This document shows positions 1-7,293 of a stretch of DNA of 17,853 nucleotides, in pieces; the first letter of the stretch is position 1; each line of letters begins with the position of its first letter. This stretch comes from an uncultured Opitutia bacterium. Lineage in GTDB: Bacteria; Verrucomicrobiota; Verrucomicrobiia; Opitutales; UBA953. The position numbers and the translations under genes are program-made. The notes beneath the pieces were generated by a model. The model saw only the letters and a list, made by a program, of their open reading frames with translations. It had not been told where the DNA came from and did no database searches. The DNA is taken from contig CAIYAN010000212.1 in NCBI GenBank assembly GCA_903924185.1, positions 1 through 17,853 of the forward strand, in the 5' to 3' direction.

Positions 1-77
1 AGCCCCCCATCCGTACAGTTGAAGAGCTGGAAAAACCGCTTGCCTCTCTTTTGCGTCCCAATGACATACGAAAGTCC

Positions 78-120
78 AGACCGGCCTACCGTCACGCGGA
101 CCAGCCGGTCTTATCTTTTT
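78..120 (+). terminator. Terminator-like hairpin and T tract upstream of pyrG (possible attenuator)
   Basis: An 8-bp perfect inverted repeat, AGACCGGC (78-85) and GCCGGTCT (104-111), encloses an 18-base loop that holds a further 3-bp CCG/CGG stem (89-91 with 97-99). It is followed at once by TATCTTTTT, the layout of a Rho-independent terminator. It lies 33 bases before the pyrG ATG. It may end an upstream gene; the only hint of one is a TGA at 20-22 in frame 2. Because there is little room for a promoter between it and pyrG, it could instead be a leader attenuator. I see no convincing -35/-10 pair in bases 1-153 and no confident gene in bases 1-77. Confidence 0.45.
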
Positions 121-153
121 GCCGAATTTACCCCCTGCCCGACCTATTTTTTC

Positions 154-1755
154 ATGAAGTATATTTTCGTCACCGGAGGGGTTATCTCCTCCCTCGGCAA
201 AGGCCTCACCGCTGCCGCGCTCGGTGCCCTCCTGGAATGCCGGGGACTGAAGGTCCGTATCCAGAAATTCGACCCCTACCTCAACGTCGATCCAGGTACC
301 ATGAGCCCTTACCAGCACGGCGAGGTCTACGTGCTCAACGATGGCGCCGAAACCGACCTCGATCTCGGCCACTACGAACGCTTTACCTCGGGCGTCCTCT
401 CGCGCCTCAACAGCCTGAGCTCCGGCCAAGTCTACGAAACTGTTATCCAAAAAGAACGGCGCGGTGACTACCTCGGTAAGACCGTGCAGGTGATCCCACA
501 CATCACGAACGAAATCAAAGACCGCATCCTCAAAGGGGGCGATGGCGTCGATGTTCTCATCACTGAAATCGGCGGCACCACCGGCGACATCGAAGGCCTG
601 CCCTTCCTCGAAGCCCTCCGCCAATTCCAACACGACGCCGGCCGCGAGAACGTTGTCTTCCTGCATTGCACGCTCGTGCCCTTCATTAAAGCCGCCGGCG
701 AACTGAAGACCAAGCCCTCGCAGCAATCCGTCGCCAAACTGCGTGAAATCGGTATCCAACCCGACCTACTGGTCTGCCGAACCGACCGCCCAATTGGCGA
801 AGAAAACCGGCAGAAACTCTCGCTTTACTGCAACGTCGGCCTCGAGTCCGTGTTCGAATGCCGCGACGTCGAGCACTCCATCTACGAGCTCCCGATGCAG
901 CTCGCCGAACAACGGATCGACGATGTGGTCGTCAAGCGCCTCGGCTTGCAGTGTGGTCCCATCGACATCGCGCCGTGGCGCGAAATCGTCCGCCGTCTCC
1001 TCGAGCCGAAGCACCATGTGCGCGTCGGCGTCGTCGGTAAATACATCGAACTCCAGGATGCTTATAAGTCGGTCTACGAATCCATCGTGCACGGCGGGAT
1101 TGCGAACGAAGCGGCCGTCGAAATCGTGCGCATCGACGCCGAAGACCTCGAGACGAAGGGTACCGCGCAACTCGAAGGCCTTGACGGCATTTTAGTCCCC
1201 GGTGGGTTTGGTAACCGCGGCATCGAAGGTAAAATCATCGCCGCCCAGTTCGCCCGCGAACGGAAAATTCCTTTCTACGGACTTTGCCTCGGCATGCAGA
1301 TCACCGTCATTGAATTTGCCCGACACGTCCTCGGCCTCAAGGATGCGCACTCGACCGAATTTAACCCGCAGACGCCGAACCCGGTCATCCATCTCATGGA
1401 GTCGCAAAAGAGCGTCGTAACTAAGGGCGGGACGATGCGCCTCGGCCAATACGACTGCGCCCTGACCCCTGGCAGTAAGTCCCGCGCCGCCTACGGCCAG
1501 GACCTCATCCAGGAACGCCACCGCCACCGCTTCGAGTATAATGACGCATATCGCTCAAAACTGGAGGCGGCTGGCTTAGTTGTGGGCGGAACCAACCCCC
1601 AGAGCGGCTTGGTGGAGATTGTCGAGGTCCAGGACCACCCCTTCATGGTCGGAGTTCAGTACCATCCAGAGTTCCAGTCCAAGCCGAACCGCCCGCACCC
1701 TCTTTTTGCCGCTTTTATTAAGGCGGCGGTTGTTAAGTCCCAAAGCTCTTGCTAA
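154..1755 (+). CDS. pyrG: CTP synthase
   Basis: Cytosolic CTP synthase: it makes CTP from UTP, ATP and glutamine, the last step of de novo pyrimidine nucleotide synthesis. The 533-residue product has the amidoligase domain first (about 1-265), with the N-terminal VTGGVISSLGKG nucleotide loop (Lys16), then a class I glutamine amidotransferase domain (about 285-525). The amidotransferase triad is visible: Cys378 in GLCLGMQ, and His504 and Glu506 in YHPEF. The length is close to the usual 530-550. I chose the ATG at 154 because the family begins MKYIFVTGG; an upstream in-frame TTG at 19 would add 45 residues unlike any CTP synthase. No Shine-Dalgarno precedes the ATG. Hairpins on both sides suggest its own transcription unit. 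The identification is near certain. Confidence 0.98.
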   Translation: MKYIFVTGGVISSLGKGLTAAALGALLECRGLKVRIQKFDPYLNVDPGTMSPYQHGEVYVLNDGAETDLDLGHYERFTSGVLSRLNSLSSGQVYETVIQKERRGDYLGKTVQVIPHITNEIKDRILKGGDGVDVLITEIGGTTGDIEGLPFLEALRQFQHDAGRENVVFLHCTLVPFIKAAGELKTKPSQQSVAKLREIGIQPDLLVCRTDRPIGEENRQKLSLYCNVGLESVFECRDVEHSIYELPMQLAEQRIDDVVVKRLGLQCGPIDIAPWREIVRRLLEPKHHVRVGVVGKYIELQDAYKSVYESIVHGGIANEAAVEIVRIDAEDLETKGTAQLEGLDGILVPGGFGNRGIEGKIIAAQFARERKIPFYGLCLGMQITVIEFARHVLGLKDAHSTEFNPQTPNPVIHLMESQKSVVTKGGTMRLGQYDCALTPGSKSRAAYGQDLIQERHRHRFEYNDAYRSKLEAAGLVVGGTNPQSGLVEIVEVQDHPFMVGVQYHPEFQSKPNRPHPLFAAFIKAAVVKSQSSC

Positions 1756-1806
1756 GTAAGTAGACGAAGCAGGGTCCACTGGACGCTGTCAGGTCAGTTG
1801 TGAGCG

Positions 1807-1829
1807 GAGAACCGCTGCGCGCGGTTTTT
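1807..1829 (+). terminator. Probable intrinsic terminator after pyrG
   Basis: A 6-bp stem, AACCGC (1810-1815) and GCGGTT (1821-1826), closes a TGCGC loop and runs into further Ts (1827-1829). Weaker pairs at 1807-1809 with 1827-1829 could extend the stem. It lies 51 bases after the pyrG stop and 30 bases before the moxR ATG. If it works, the moxR/bat operon either starts from a promoter that overlaps it or depends partly on read-through. A competing hairpin, AGCGG/CCGCT (1803-1816), uses some of the same bases. Confidence 0.45.
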
Positions 1830-1859
1830 GCGCCACCCCCACCATTTAACCCCACCCCC

Positions 1860-2828
1860 ATGTCTAATACCATCAACGCCGCCGGCACTTGGGTGCCGCG
1901 ACTCCGTGAACAGGTCGCTCGCGTCGTCGTCGGCCAGCAATACCTCGTCGACCGCCTGCTCATCGGCCTCCTCGGCAATGGCCACGTCCTCCTCGAAGGC
2001 GTCCCTGGCCTCGCCAAGACGCTCTCGGTCCGCACGCTCGCCCAAACCGTCCAGGCGAACTTCGCGCGTATTCAGTTCACGCCCGACCTTTTGCCTGCCG
2101 ACATCGTCGGCACGCTGATCTACGATCCGAAGTCTGGGGAATACAGCGTGAAGAAGGGCCCGATCTTCGCGAACTTCATCCTCGCCGACGAAATCAACCG
2201 CGCGCCCGCCAAGGTGCAATCGGCTCTCCTCGAAGCGATGCAGGAGCGCCAAGTCACGCTCGGCGGTGAAACCCACCGCCTGCCGACGCCGTTCCTCGTC
2301 CTCGCCACGCAGAACCCGATCGACCAAGAGGGCACCTACCCGCTGCCCGAAGCACAGGTCGACCGTTTCATGCTGAAGCTGAACATCGGCTACCCGACCC
2401 GCGATGAAGAGCGTAAGATTCTCGACGCGATGGCGACCACTTCGCCGAAGCTCGACGTCAGCCCGGTCATCTCCCAGCAGGAAATCATGGAAGCCCGCCA
2501 GGCGGTCGATGCCATCCATGTCGCTGACCCCGTGCGTGATTACATCGTCTCGCTCGTGCTCGCCACCCGCGGCCACCACGAAGGCGGCCCAGACTTAAAG
2601 AAACTCGTGCAGTTCGGCGCCTCCCCGCGTGCGACCATCAACCTCACGCTTGCCGCCAAGGCCTGGGCCTTCCTGCAGGGCCGCGACCACGTCACCCCTC
2701 AGGATATTAAGGATATCGCGCCCGACGTGCTGCGTCACCGCCTCATCCTCACGTATGAAGCGGACGCTGAAGGCGTCGACGCCGACGCCATCGTCCGCCG
2801 CGTACTCGACGCGGTGAAGGTCCCTTAA
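1860..2828 (+). CDS. moxR: MoxR-family AAA+ ATPase
   Basis: A 322-residue cytosolic AAA+ ATPase of the MoxR family (AAA_3 plus a helical lid). Members are thought to act as chaperones that remodel or activate partners carrying von Willebrand factor A (VWA) domains. Visible motifs are Walker A GVPGLAKT (47-54), Walker B LADE (Asp110-Glu111) followed by the family INRAP, sensor 1 TQNP (Asn152) and the Arg finger region VDRF (Arg170). I chose the ATG at 1860; an upstream GTG at 1800 would add a Pro-rich leader that overlaps the terminator hairpin. No Shine-Dalgarno is present. It heads a run of genes that includes a DUF58 protein (21-base gap) and two VWA proteins, the standard partners of MoxR, which strongly supports the role. 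Confidence 0.96.
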   Translation: MSNTINAAGTWVPRLREQVARVVVGQQYLVDRLLIGLLGNGHVLLEGVPGLAKTLSVRTLAQTVQANFARIQFTPDLLPADIVGTLIYDPKSGEYSVKKGPIFANFILADEINRAPAKVQSALLEAMQERQVTLGGETHRLPTPFLVLATQNPIDQEGTYPLPEAQVDRFMLKLNIGYPTRDEERKILDAMATTSPKLDVSPVISQQEIMEARQAVDAIHVADPVRDYIVSLVLATRGHHEGGPDLKKLVQFGASPRATINLTLAAKAWAFLQGRDHVTPQDIKDIAPDVLRHRLILTYEADAEGVDADAIVRRVLDAVKVP

Positions 2829-2849
2829 TCCGCCCGCTGCTCCCGCCCC

Positions 2850-3755
2850 GTGGACCCCGTCGTCCCGACTTCCGCCCAGGACACTCTCCGCCGCGCCCAG
2901 CGCGTCGAGATTGTGGCTATGCGCATGGTCAACGATGCGATGGTCGGTGCCTACCTCTCGCGCTACAAAGGTCGCGGGACCGACTTCGAAGAGCTCCGCG
3001 AATATGTGCCCGGCGACGACGTGCGCGCGCTCGACTGGAATGTCACCGCCCGCACTGGCAAGCCGTTCATCCGCCTCTACCGCGAGGAACGCGAACTGAC
3101 GATGGTACTCGCGGTCGACATCTCTGGCTCCGCCGGCTTCGGCTCCGGCCGGGTGACCTTACGCGAACGTGCCGCGGAAGTGGCCGCCGCGCTCGCTGTC
3201 TCCGCCCTTAAGGCTGGCGATAAGGTCGGCCTTCTCCTCTTCACTGACCGTGAAGAACTGTGGATCCCCGCCAAGAAGGGTCGGCGCCATGTCCTGCGCC
3301 TCATCCGCGATGTGCTCGACCACCCGCCGCTGGCAAAACGAACCGCTTTCGCCACGCCGATGCGCCGCCTCGCCCGCGCACTCAAGCGCCGAGCGATGGT
3401 CTTCGTCGTTTCCGACTTCCTAGCTGGCCCCGAAGGCGAGGACGCTATGGCCGCCGCCGTCGGCGAGCTTAACGCCCGCCATGACACCGCTTGCGTGCAA
3501 CTCGTCGACGAACGCGAACACACCCTGCCCGACGTCGGCATTGTCGCTTTAGAAGACGCCGAAACCGGGGAGATCCGTGAAGTCGATACCAGTTCGGCCA
3601 GCCTCCGCGCCCGCTTCACCGCGGCCGCCCAAGCCAGACTCGCCGCCACCGGTGCCGCCCTCGGCCGGGCCGGTGTCGATGTTGTCCGCCTCGACGCTGA
3701 GGCCTCGGTCGCTCCCACCTTAAGCCGCTTCTTCGAGCGTCGTCGTCGCCGATGA
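2850..3755 (+). CDS. DUF58 (VWA-like) protein of the Bat operon
   Basis: A 301-residue protein of the DUF58 family, a usual companion of MoxR. The N-terminal family signature is clear: GRGTDFEELREYVPGDD (41-57), then LDWN and TAR (61-68) and the IRLYREE run (74-80). A VWA-like fold follows, with a metal-site motif DISGS (Asp90, Ser92, Ser94). There is no signal peptide or obvious membrane segment, so it is probably cytosolic or peripheral. The start is GTG at 2850, 21 bases after moxR, which keeps the family's usual N-terminal length; no Shine-Dalgarno is visible. Its TGA overlaps the next ATG (ATGA at 3752-3755), implying translational coupling. The biochemical role of DUF58 proteins is not settled. 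Confidence 0.93.
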   Translation: MDPVVPTSAQDTLRRAQRVEIVAMRMVNDAMVGAYLSRYKGRGTDFEELREYVPGDDVRALDWNVTARTGKPFIRLYREERELTMVLAVDISGSAGFGSGRVTLRERAAEVAAALAVSALKAGDKVGLLLFTDREELWIPAKKGRRHVLRLIRDVLDHPPLAKRTAFATPMRRLARALKRRAMVFVVSDFLAGPEGEDAMAAAVGELNARHDTACVQLVDEREHTLPDVGIVALEDAETGEIREVDTSSASLRARFTAAAQARLAATGAALGRAGVDVVRLDAEASVAPTLSRFFERRRRR

Positions 3756-4270
3756 TCTTCCTCGCCGCCGACGATACCCCACTGGTGCTGCAAGGACCGC
3801 ACGCCGCGATTCCGCCGGGCTGGTGGGAATCCTACTGGGGCGCCGTTGCCTTTGGCTTCGCCTTAATCATCACCCTCGGGCTACTAGAAGTCGCCCGCCG
3901 CCGGCGCCAACGACCAGCGCTGACCTCCGCGCAACAGGTTCTTGAACAAACCTTGCAACAAGCTGCCCGCACCGCCGGTCCCGCCGCCGCCGCTCTAGTC
4001 TCGAATGGCCTTCGGGACTTCCTCGCGGCGACCGACGGGCAACTCGGCACTAGCCTCTCGACCCAGGAGCTCGCGGCCCGGCTGGAAACCCTACCGCTTT
4101 ACCTGCCAGCCCAAAGCCTTTTGCTGACCGCTTTACAAACCGCGGACCTCGCGAAATTCGCGGGAGCGACTGCGGCCCCTGACATCCTCATCGCGCAAGT
4201 GCGCGAAGCGGTCCAACGCGTCGAAGCCTCGCGCCGGGCCTTCGCCACCCCAGCCCCGACCCGCCCATGA
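3752..4270 (+). CDS. Small single-pass membrane protein between DUF58 and batA (DUF4381-like)
   Basis: A 172-residue protein with one clear hydrophobic segment (about 28-46, starting YWGAVAFGFA), then an Arg-rich VARRRRQR stop-transfer stretch and a mostly helical, Ala/Leu-rich tail. The charge pattern suggests a periplasmic N-terminus and a cytosolic C-terminal domain. It overlaps the DUF58 gene and batA by ATGA at both ends, so it is tightly coupled to both. Genes of similar size and topology (DUF4381 in Proteobacteria, poorly conserved hypotheticals in Bacteroidetes) sit at this same place in MoxR/Bat operons. I assign it by position and topology rather than by a residue signature; its function is unknown. 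Confidence 0.82.
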   Translation: MIFLAADDTPLVLQGPHAAIPPGWWESYWGAVAFGFALIITLGLLEVARRRRQRPALTSAQQVLEQTLQQAARTAGPAAAALVSNGLRDFLAATDGQLGTSLSTQELAARLETLPLYLPAQSLLLTALQTADLAKFAGATAAPDILIAQVREAVQRVEASRRAFATPAPTRP

Positions 4271-5310
4271 ACGAACTTGGCTTCGAATTCGAACACCCGT
4301 GGGTGCTGATCTTCCTCGCGTTACTCCCACTCTACTCGTGGTTGCGTGGAAAATCTGGCCAAGCCGCGGCCCTGCTCTATCCCGACGTTGGCCTCTTGCG
4401 CGCCGTGTCCGCGCCCGTGCGCGAAGCGACCGGCTCGCTGCGCGTCTTCCTGCGTCTCGCCACGGTAGCGGCCCTCATCGTCGCCATTGCGGGACCCCGG
4501 ACCGTCAGTAAGGAAATTGAACGGGAAACCGAGGGCTTGGACATCATGCTCGTGATTGACCTTTCGTGGTCGATGATGGCTTTGGACATGAGTACGCCGC
4601 GGGAAGAAGTCACCCGCTGGCAGGCGAGCCACACGGTTATCCAGGATTTCATCACCAAGCGTCCTGATGACCGCATCGGCGCCGTGGTCTTCTCCGGCAA
4701 GCCCTACCTCCTCAGCCCGATTACCATTAACCGGGACTGGGTAAGTAAAGGCGTCGACCGCATGCACATCGGCATCATCCGCGAAGCCGGCACGGCGATT
4801 GGCGACGGCGTGGCCATGGCGCTCGATCGGATGAAGAACCTGAAGGGCAAGAACTCGAAGGTCCTCATTCTCCTCACCGACGGTGACGATAACATGAGCA
4901 AGGCGATCCTGCCGGTGCCGTCGGCCGAACTCGCAGCGGCGCTCGGCATTCGCATGTATACGGTCGGCCTGGGCAAGAATGAGCCCACCGTGCTGCCGCA
5001 GTTCGACATCCGCACGGGCAAGCTCATCCGTGACCCCTTCGGCAAGACCATCCCGATGCAGACCATCAACCCAGCGAACTACGAAATGCTGGACAAGATG
5101 GCGAAGCTGACCAACGGACGCTTCTTCCGGGCCCTGGATAAGGACGAGCTCTCCCGCGTCTACGAAGAAATTAATCGCCTCGAACGCACTGAGGTGAAAA
5201 TCCGCGAGAGCGTCACCTTCGAGAGCCACCGCTACGCTTGGATTGTCGCCGCCTTCACCCTGCTCCTGGCCGAACTCCTCCTCGGGCTCTACCGTCCGCG
5301 CGCGCCCTAA
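4267..5310 (+). CDS. batA: BatA, membrane-anchored VWA-domain protein
   Basis: A 347-residue BatA-type protein (Bacteroides aerotolerance family). Two N-terminal membrane segments (about 11-26 and 58-76, ending before AGPR) precede a VWA domain (about 90-305); a third segment lies at 324-342. The metal-ion-dependent adhesion site is complete: DLSWS (Asp98, Ser100, Ser102), Thr176 in GTAIGDG and TDGDD (Asp205). Upstream helix features such as FEHPWVL are typical of the family. The ATG at 4267 overlaps the previous stop, and batB follows after 3 bases. BatA and BatB are thought to act together with MoxR in an envelope complex. No Shine-Dalgarno is seen. The family call is secure; the exact substrate of the complex is unknown. 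Confidence 0.95.
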   Translation: MNELGFEFEHPWVLIFLALLPLYSWLRGKSGQAAALLYPDVGLLRAVSAPVREATGSLRVFLRLATVAALIVAIAGPRTVSKEIERETEGLDIMLVIDLSWSMMALDMSTPREEVTRWQASHTVIQDFITKRPDDRIGAVVFSGKPYLLSPITINRDWVSKGVDRMHIGIIREAGTAIGDGVAMALDRMKNLKGKNSKVLILLTDGDDNMSKAILPVPSAELAAALGIRMYTVGLGKNEPTVLPQFDIRTGKLIRDPFGKTIPMQTINPANYEMLDKMAKLTNGRFFRALDKDELSRVYEEINRLERTEVKIRESVTFESHRYAWIVAAFTLLLAELLLGLYRPRAP

Positions 5311-5313
5311 CCC

Positions 5314-6324
5314 ATGGACTTCGCCGACTTCCATTTTGAGACCCCTTGGCTCCTCGCCGTCGCCGTCGTCGTCGCGCTCGCTGGCTTCGCTGGGCTGCGC
5401 TGGACGGAGAACCGCCGCCGGAAGGGCTTGGCGGCCTTTGCGGCCGAGCGCCTCTTAAGTCGCCTGACTGCCGGCTACTCTACGACCCGTCGCTTCAGCA
5501 AAGACCTCGCGGTCACCACAGCCATCGCGCTCATCGGCGTCGCCTTGGCCGGGCCGCGCTGGGGCGTCGAAATCACCGAGCAACGCGCCACCACTGAAGA
5601 TGTGGTCTTCGTACTCGATGTCTCCAAGTCGATGCTCGTCGCGGATATGCGGCCCAACCGCCTCGCACGGGCCAAAGCTTCCATTGCGAACTTCGTGCGC
5701 CGCAAGGGCACCGGCAGCGTCGGCCTGGTGGCTTTCTCCGGCCAAGCCTTCCTCCAGTGTCCCTTAACCCGCGACTACGACGCGTTCTTCCGCACGCTGG
5801 AAGAGACGGATACATCGAGCATCCAAGTACCTGGTACGGATATCGGCCGTGCCTTAGAAGAGGCCGAAGCGGCCTTCGCTAAGAACCGTAACCGCAAGCT
5901 TGTCTTGATGCTCACCGACGGGGAAGACCTCGAGGCCGGCGGTATCGACGCGGCGAAGAAACTCGCCCGCGAAGGGTTGGTGGTCCACAGCATCGGAGTC
6001 GGTACACCGGCGGGCGGCCCGATTACCGTGATCAGCGCGCTGGGTTCGCCCGACACCCTCAAAGATTCCAGCGGTGAAGAGATTCGCAGCCGACTGGATG
6101 AAGCCACCCTCACCCAGGTCGCGGAAATCACCCGCGGCCGTTTCGTGCGCCTCGGCCAAGCGGGGGAAGGCATGGAAGCCCTCCGTCTCGCCATTCAAGC
6201 GGGCACCGATGGTACGGGCGCGACGCGCCGCGGCGTCCCGCGCGAAGAATGGTTCCTTTCGCTAGCCCTCGCCTTGATTGTCCTCGAATCGCTTCTTTCC
6301 ACCCGCCGAACGCCCATCCGATGA
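5314..6324 (+). CDS. batB: BatB, membrane-anchored VWA-domain protein
   Basis: A 336-residue paralogue of BatA with the same plan: membrane segments at about 11-29 and 63-80 (ending AGPRWG), a VWA domain (about 95-290) and a C-terminal segment at about 314-328. The metal site is intact: DVSKS (Asp102, Ser104, Ser106), Thr175 in PGTDIG and TDGED (Asp202). The DVSKSM and PNRLARAK region is typical of BatB rather than BatA. It starts 3 bases after batA with no Shine-Dalgarno, and its TGA overlaps the ATG of the next gene (6321-6324). In Bacteroides and Leptospira the Bat proteins have been linked to survival under oxygen or peroxide stress; here that role is inferred from family membership and operon context. 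Confidence 0.95.
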   Translation: MDFADFHFETPWLLAVAVVVALAGFAGLRWTENRRRKGLAAFAAERLLSRLTAGYSTTRRFSKDLAVTTAIALIGVALAGPRWGVEITEQRATTEDVVFVLDVSKSMLVADMRPNRLARAKASIANFVRRKGTGSVGLVAFSGQAFLQCPLTRDYDAFFRTLEETDTSSIQVPGTDIGRALEEAEAAFAKNRNRKLVLMLTDGEDLEAGGIDAAKKLAREGLVVHSIGVGTPAGGPITVISALGSPDTLKDSSGEEIRSRLDEATLTQVAEITRGRFVRLGQAGEGMEALRLAIQAGTDGTGATRRGVPREEWFLSLALALIVLESLLSTRRTPIR

Positions 6325-7292
6325 AATCGCTTCTTCCCCTGCTCCTCATCGCGGCGGCGGCCTTCGCCGCCGAAAAGGCCCCTGACGAACTCGCCCTACT
6401 CGACACCCGCGAACTGCACAATCGCGGCACGCTGCGCCTGCAACAAGGTGACCTCGTCGGGGCGGAGGAAGCACTAAAAGCCTCGCTGGCCCGCAATGAC
6501 GACGTGCTCCGCCTGCCCGCCCTACATAACCTCGGCCACGTGCGGTTCGGCCGCGGCAAGGTCGCCCTCGGTGGGAAGACGGTCGGCGACGTCACTGAAC
6601 TCTCCATCGCCCGCTCCTACCTCGAAGCGTCGGACGCCGATATTTCGGATATGAAGGACCAAATCGAGATCATCGATAAGGCCAAAGCGGACGGCAAGGA
6701 GCCCGACTACGTTCCCGCGGTGTCCGCCCTCGGCGGTGGCATCGGGACCTACCGCACCGTCAAGAAACTCATTCCCAAGGAAGAGGCCATGGTCGCCAAG
6801 CGGGCGGGCGTTATTGCCAGCTGGGTCCGCTCCGTCGGCGATTTCCGCAGCGCCCACGAACTTAATACACAAGACCAGCCCTCACTGCAGAACGCAGAGG
6901 CCATCGAAGAACTCCTGCGCGCACTGAAGAAGGAAACCCTCGCACTGGAAGAAGCCATCGCCGACCAACGGAAGAAGCAGGAAGAACTCCGCGAGGTCAT
7001 CCGGGAACTGGCTAAGCGCATCCCGCCGGATAAGCTCCCGCAGAACGCCGAAGGTGAAGGCGACGACGACGAGAACTTCCTTCCCGAAGGGATGCAGAAA
7101 CCGAAGAATGGCTCGGGCGGGAAGACCGACCCCCGTGAAGGCCAAGAGAAGCGCATGTCCGAACAGGAGGCCCGGAGTTCCCTTGAAAGCCTCAAGGGGG
7201 ATTTCGGCCGCAAGATGCCGACCAGCGATAAACCCGGCAATAGCCCCGGCGGGAACAAGCCTTCGAGTGAGGCGAAGAAGAAGGATTACTGA
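6321..7292 (+). CDS. batC: BatC-like periplasmic TPR and coiled-coil protein
   Basis: A 323-residue exported protein. It opens with a signal peptide (MKSLLPLLLIAAAAFAAEK; likely cleavage after AFA). A tetratricopeptide-like helix pair (about 30-66: NRGTLRLQQGD, AEEALKASLARND) follows, then a spacer, a charged coiled coil (about 190-235) and a disordered tail with an acidic patch (EGEGDDDEN, 244-252) and Gly/Pro/Lys-rich end. The ATG at 6321 overlaps batB's stop; a longer reading from 6249 would run back through batB and lose the signal peptide. Position between batB and batD and the TPR/low-complexity layout identify it as BatC-like, but BatC proteins vary and the match is by architecture. 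It probably acts in the periplasm with BatA, BatB and BatD. Confidence 0.83.
   Translation: MKSLLPLLLIAAAAFAAEKAPDELALLDTRELHNRGTLRLQQGDLVGAEEALKASLARNDDVLRLPALHNLGHVRFGRGKVALGGKTVGDVTELSIARSYLEASDADISDMKDQIEIIDKAKADGKEPDYVPAVSALGGGIGTYRTVKKLIPKEEAMVAKRAGVIASWVRSVGDFRSAHELNTQDQPSLQNAEAIEELLRALKKETLALEEAIADQRKKQEELREVIRELAKRIPPDKLPQNAEGEGDDDENFLPEGMQKPKNGSGGKTDPREGQEKRMSEQEARSSLESLKGDFGRKMPTSDKPGNSPGGNKPSSEAKKKDY
7281..7285 (+). promoter_or_regulatory. Ribosome binding site of batD
   Basis: AAGGA, 8 bases before the batD ATG at 7294, inside the last codons of batC. It supports that start over the in-frame codons that reach back to 7054, and it is one of only three credible Shine-Dalgarno matches I see in the window. 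Confidence 0.6.
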
Positions 7293-7293
7293 G

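Noticed and set aside
1..22. Possible end of an upstream gene with TGA at 20-22
   Set aside because: Only six codons are visible, too few to support a gene; noted only because it would fit the hairpin at 78-120 as its terminator.
19..153. Longer pyrG starting at TTG 19
   Set aside because: It would translate through the hairpin and T tract, and the added 45 residues are unlike CTP synthase, whose family start MKYIFVTGG matches the ATG at 154.
1774..1784. GTCCA-C-TGGAC inverted repeat after pyrG
   Set aside because: Five-base arms with a one-base centre cannot form a stable hairpin and no partner element is seen.
1800..1859. 20-codon extension of moxR from GTG 1800
   Set aside because: It passes through the terminator hairpin and encodes a Pro-rich leader not typical of the family.
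1794..2579. Long open frame (261 codons) on the minus strand opposite moxR
   Set aside because: Antisense shadow of moxR with repetitive charged composition and no family signature.
4321..5334. Long open frame (337 codons) on the minus strand opposite batA
   Set aside because: It is a shadow of batA: GC-rich codon use keeps the antisense frame open. The product is His/Asp/Glu/Arg-rich with no recognisable domain, while batA on the other strand has complete VWA motifs.
6249..6320. 24-codon N-terminal extension of the batC-like gene
   Set aside because: It overlaps batB and would bury the signal peptide that starts at the ATG at 6321.
7054..7293. 80-codon N-terminal extension of batD
   Set aside because: Low-complexity Arg/Pro/Lys sequence overlapping batC in another frame; the ATG at 7294 has a signal peptide and an AAGGA site.
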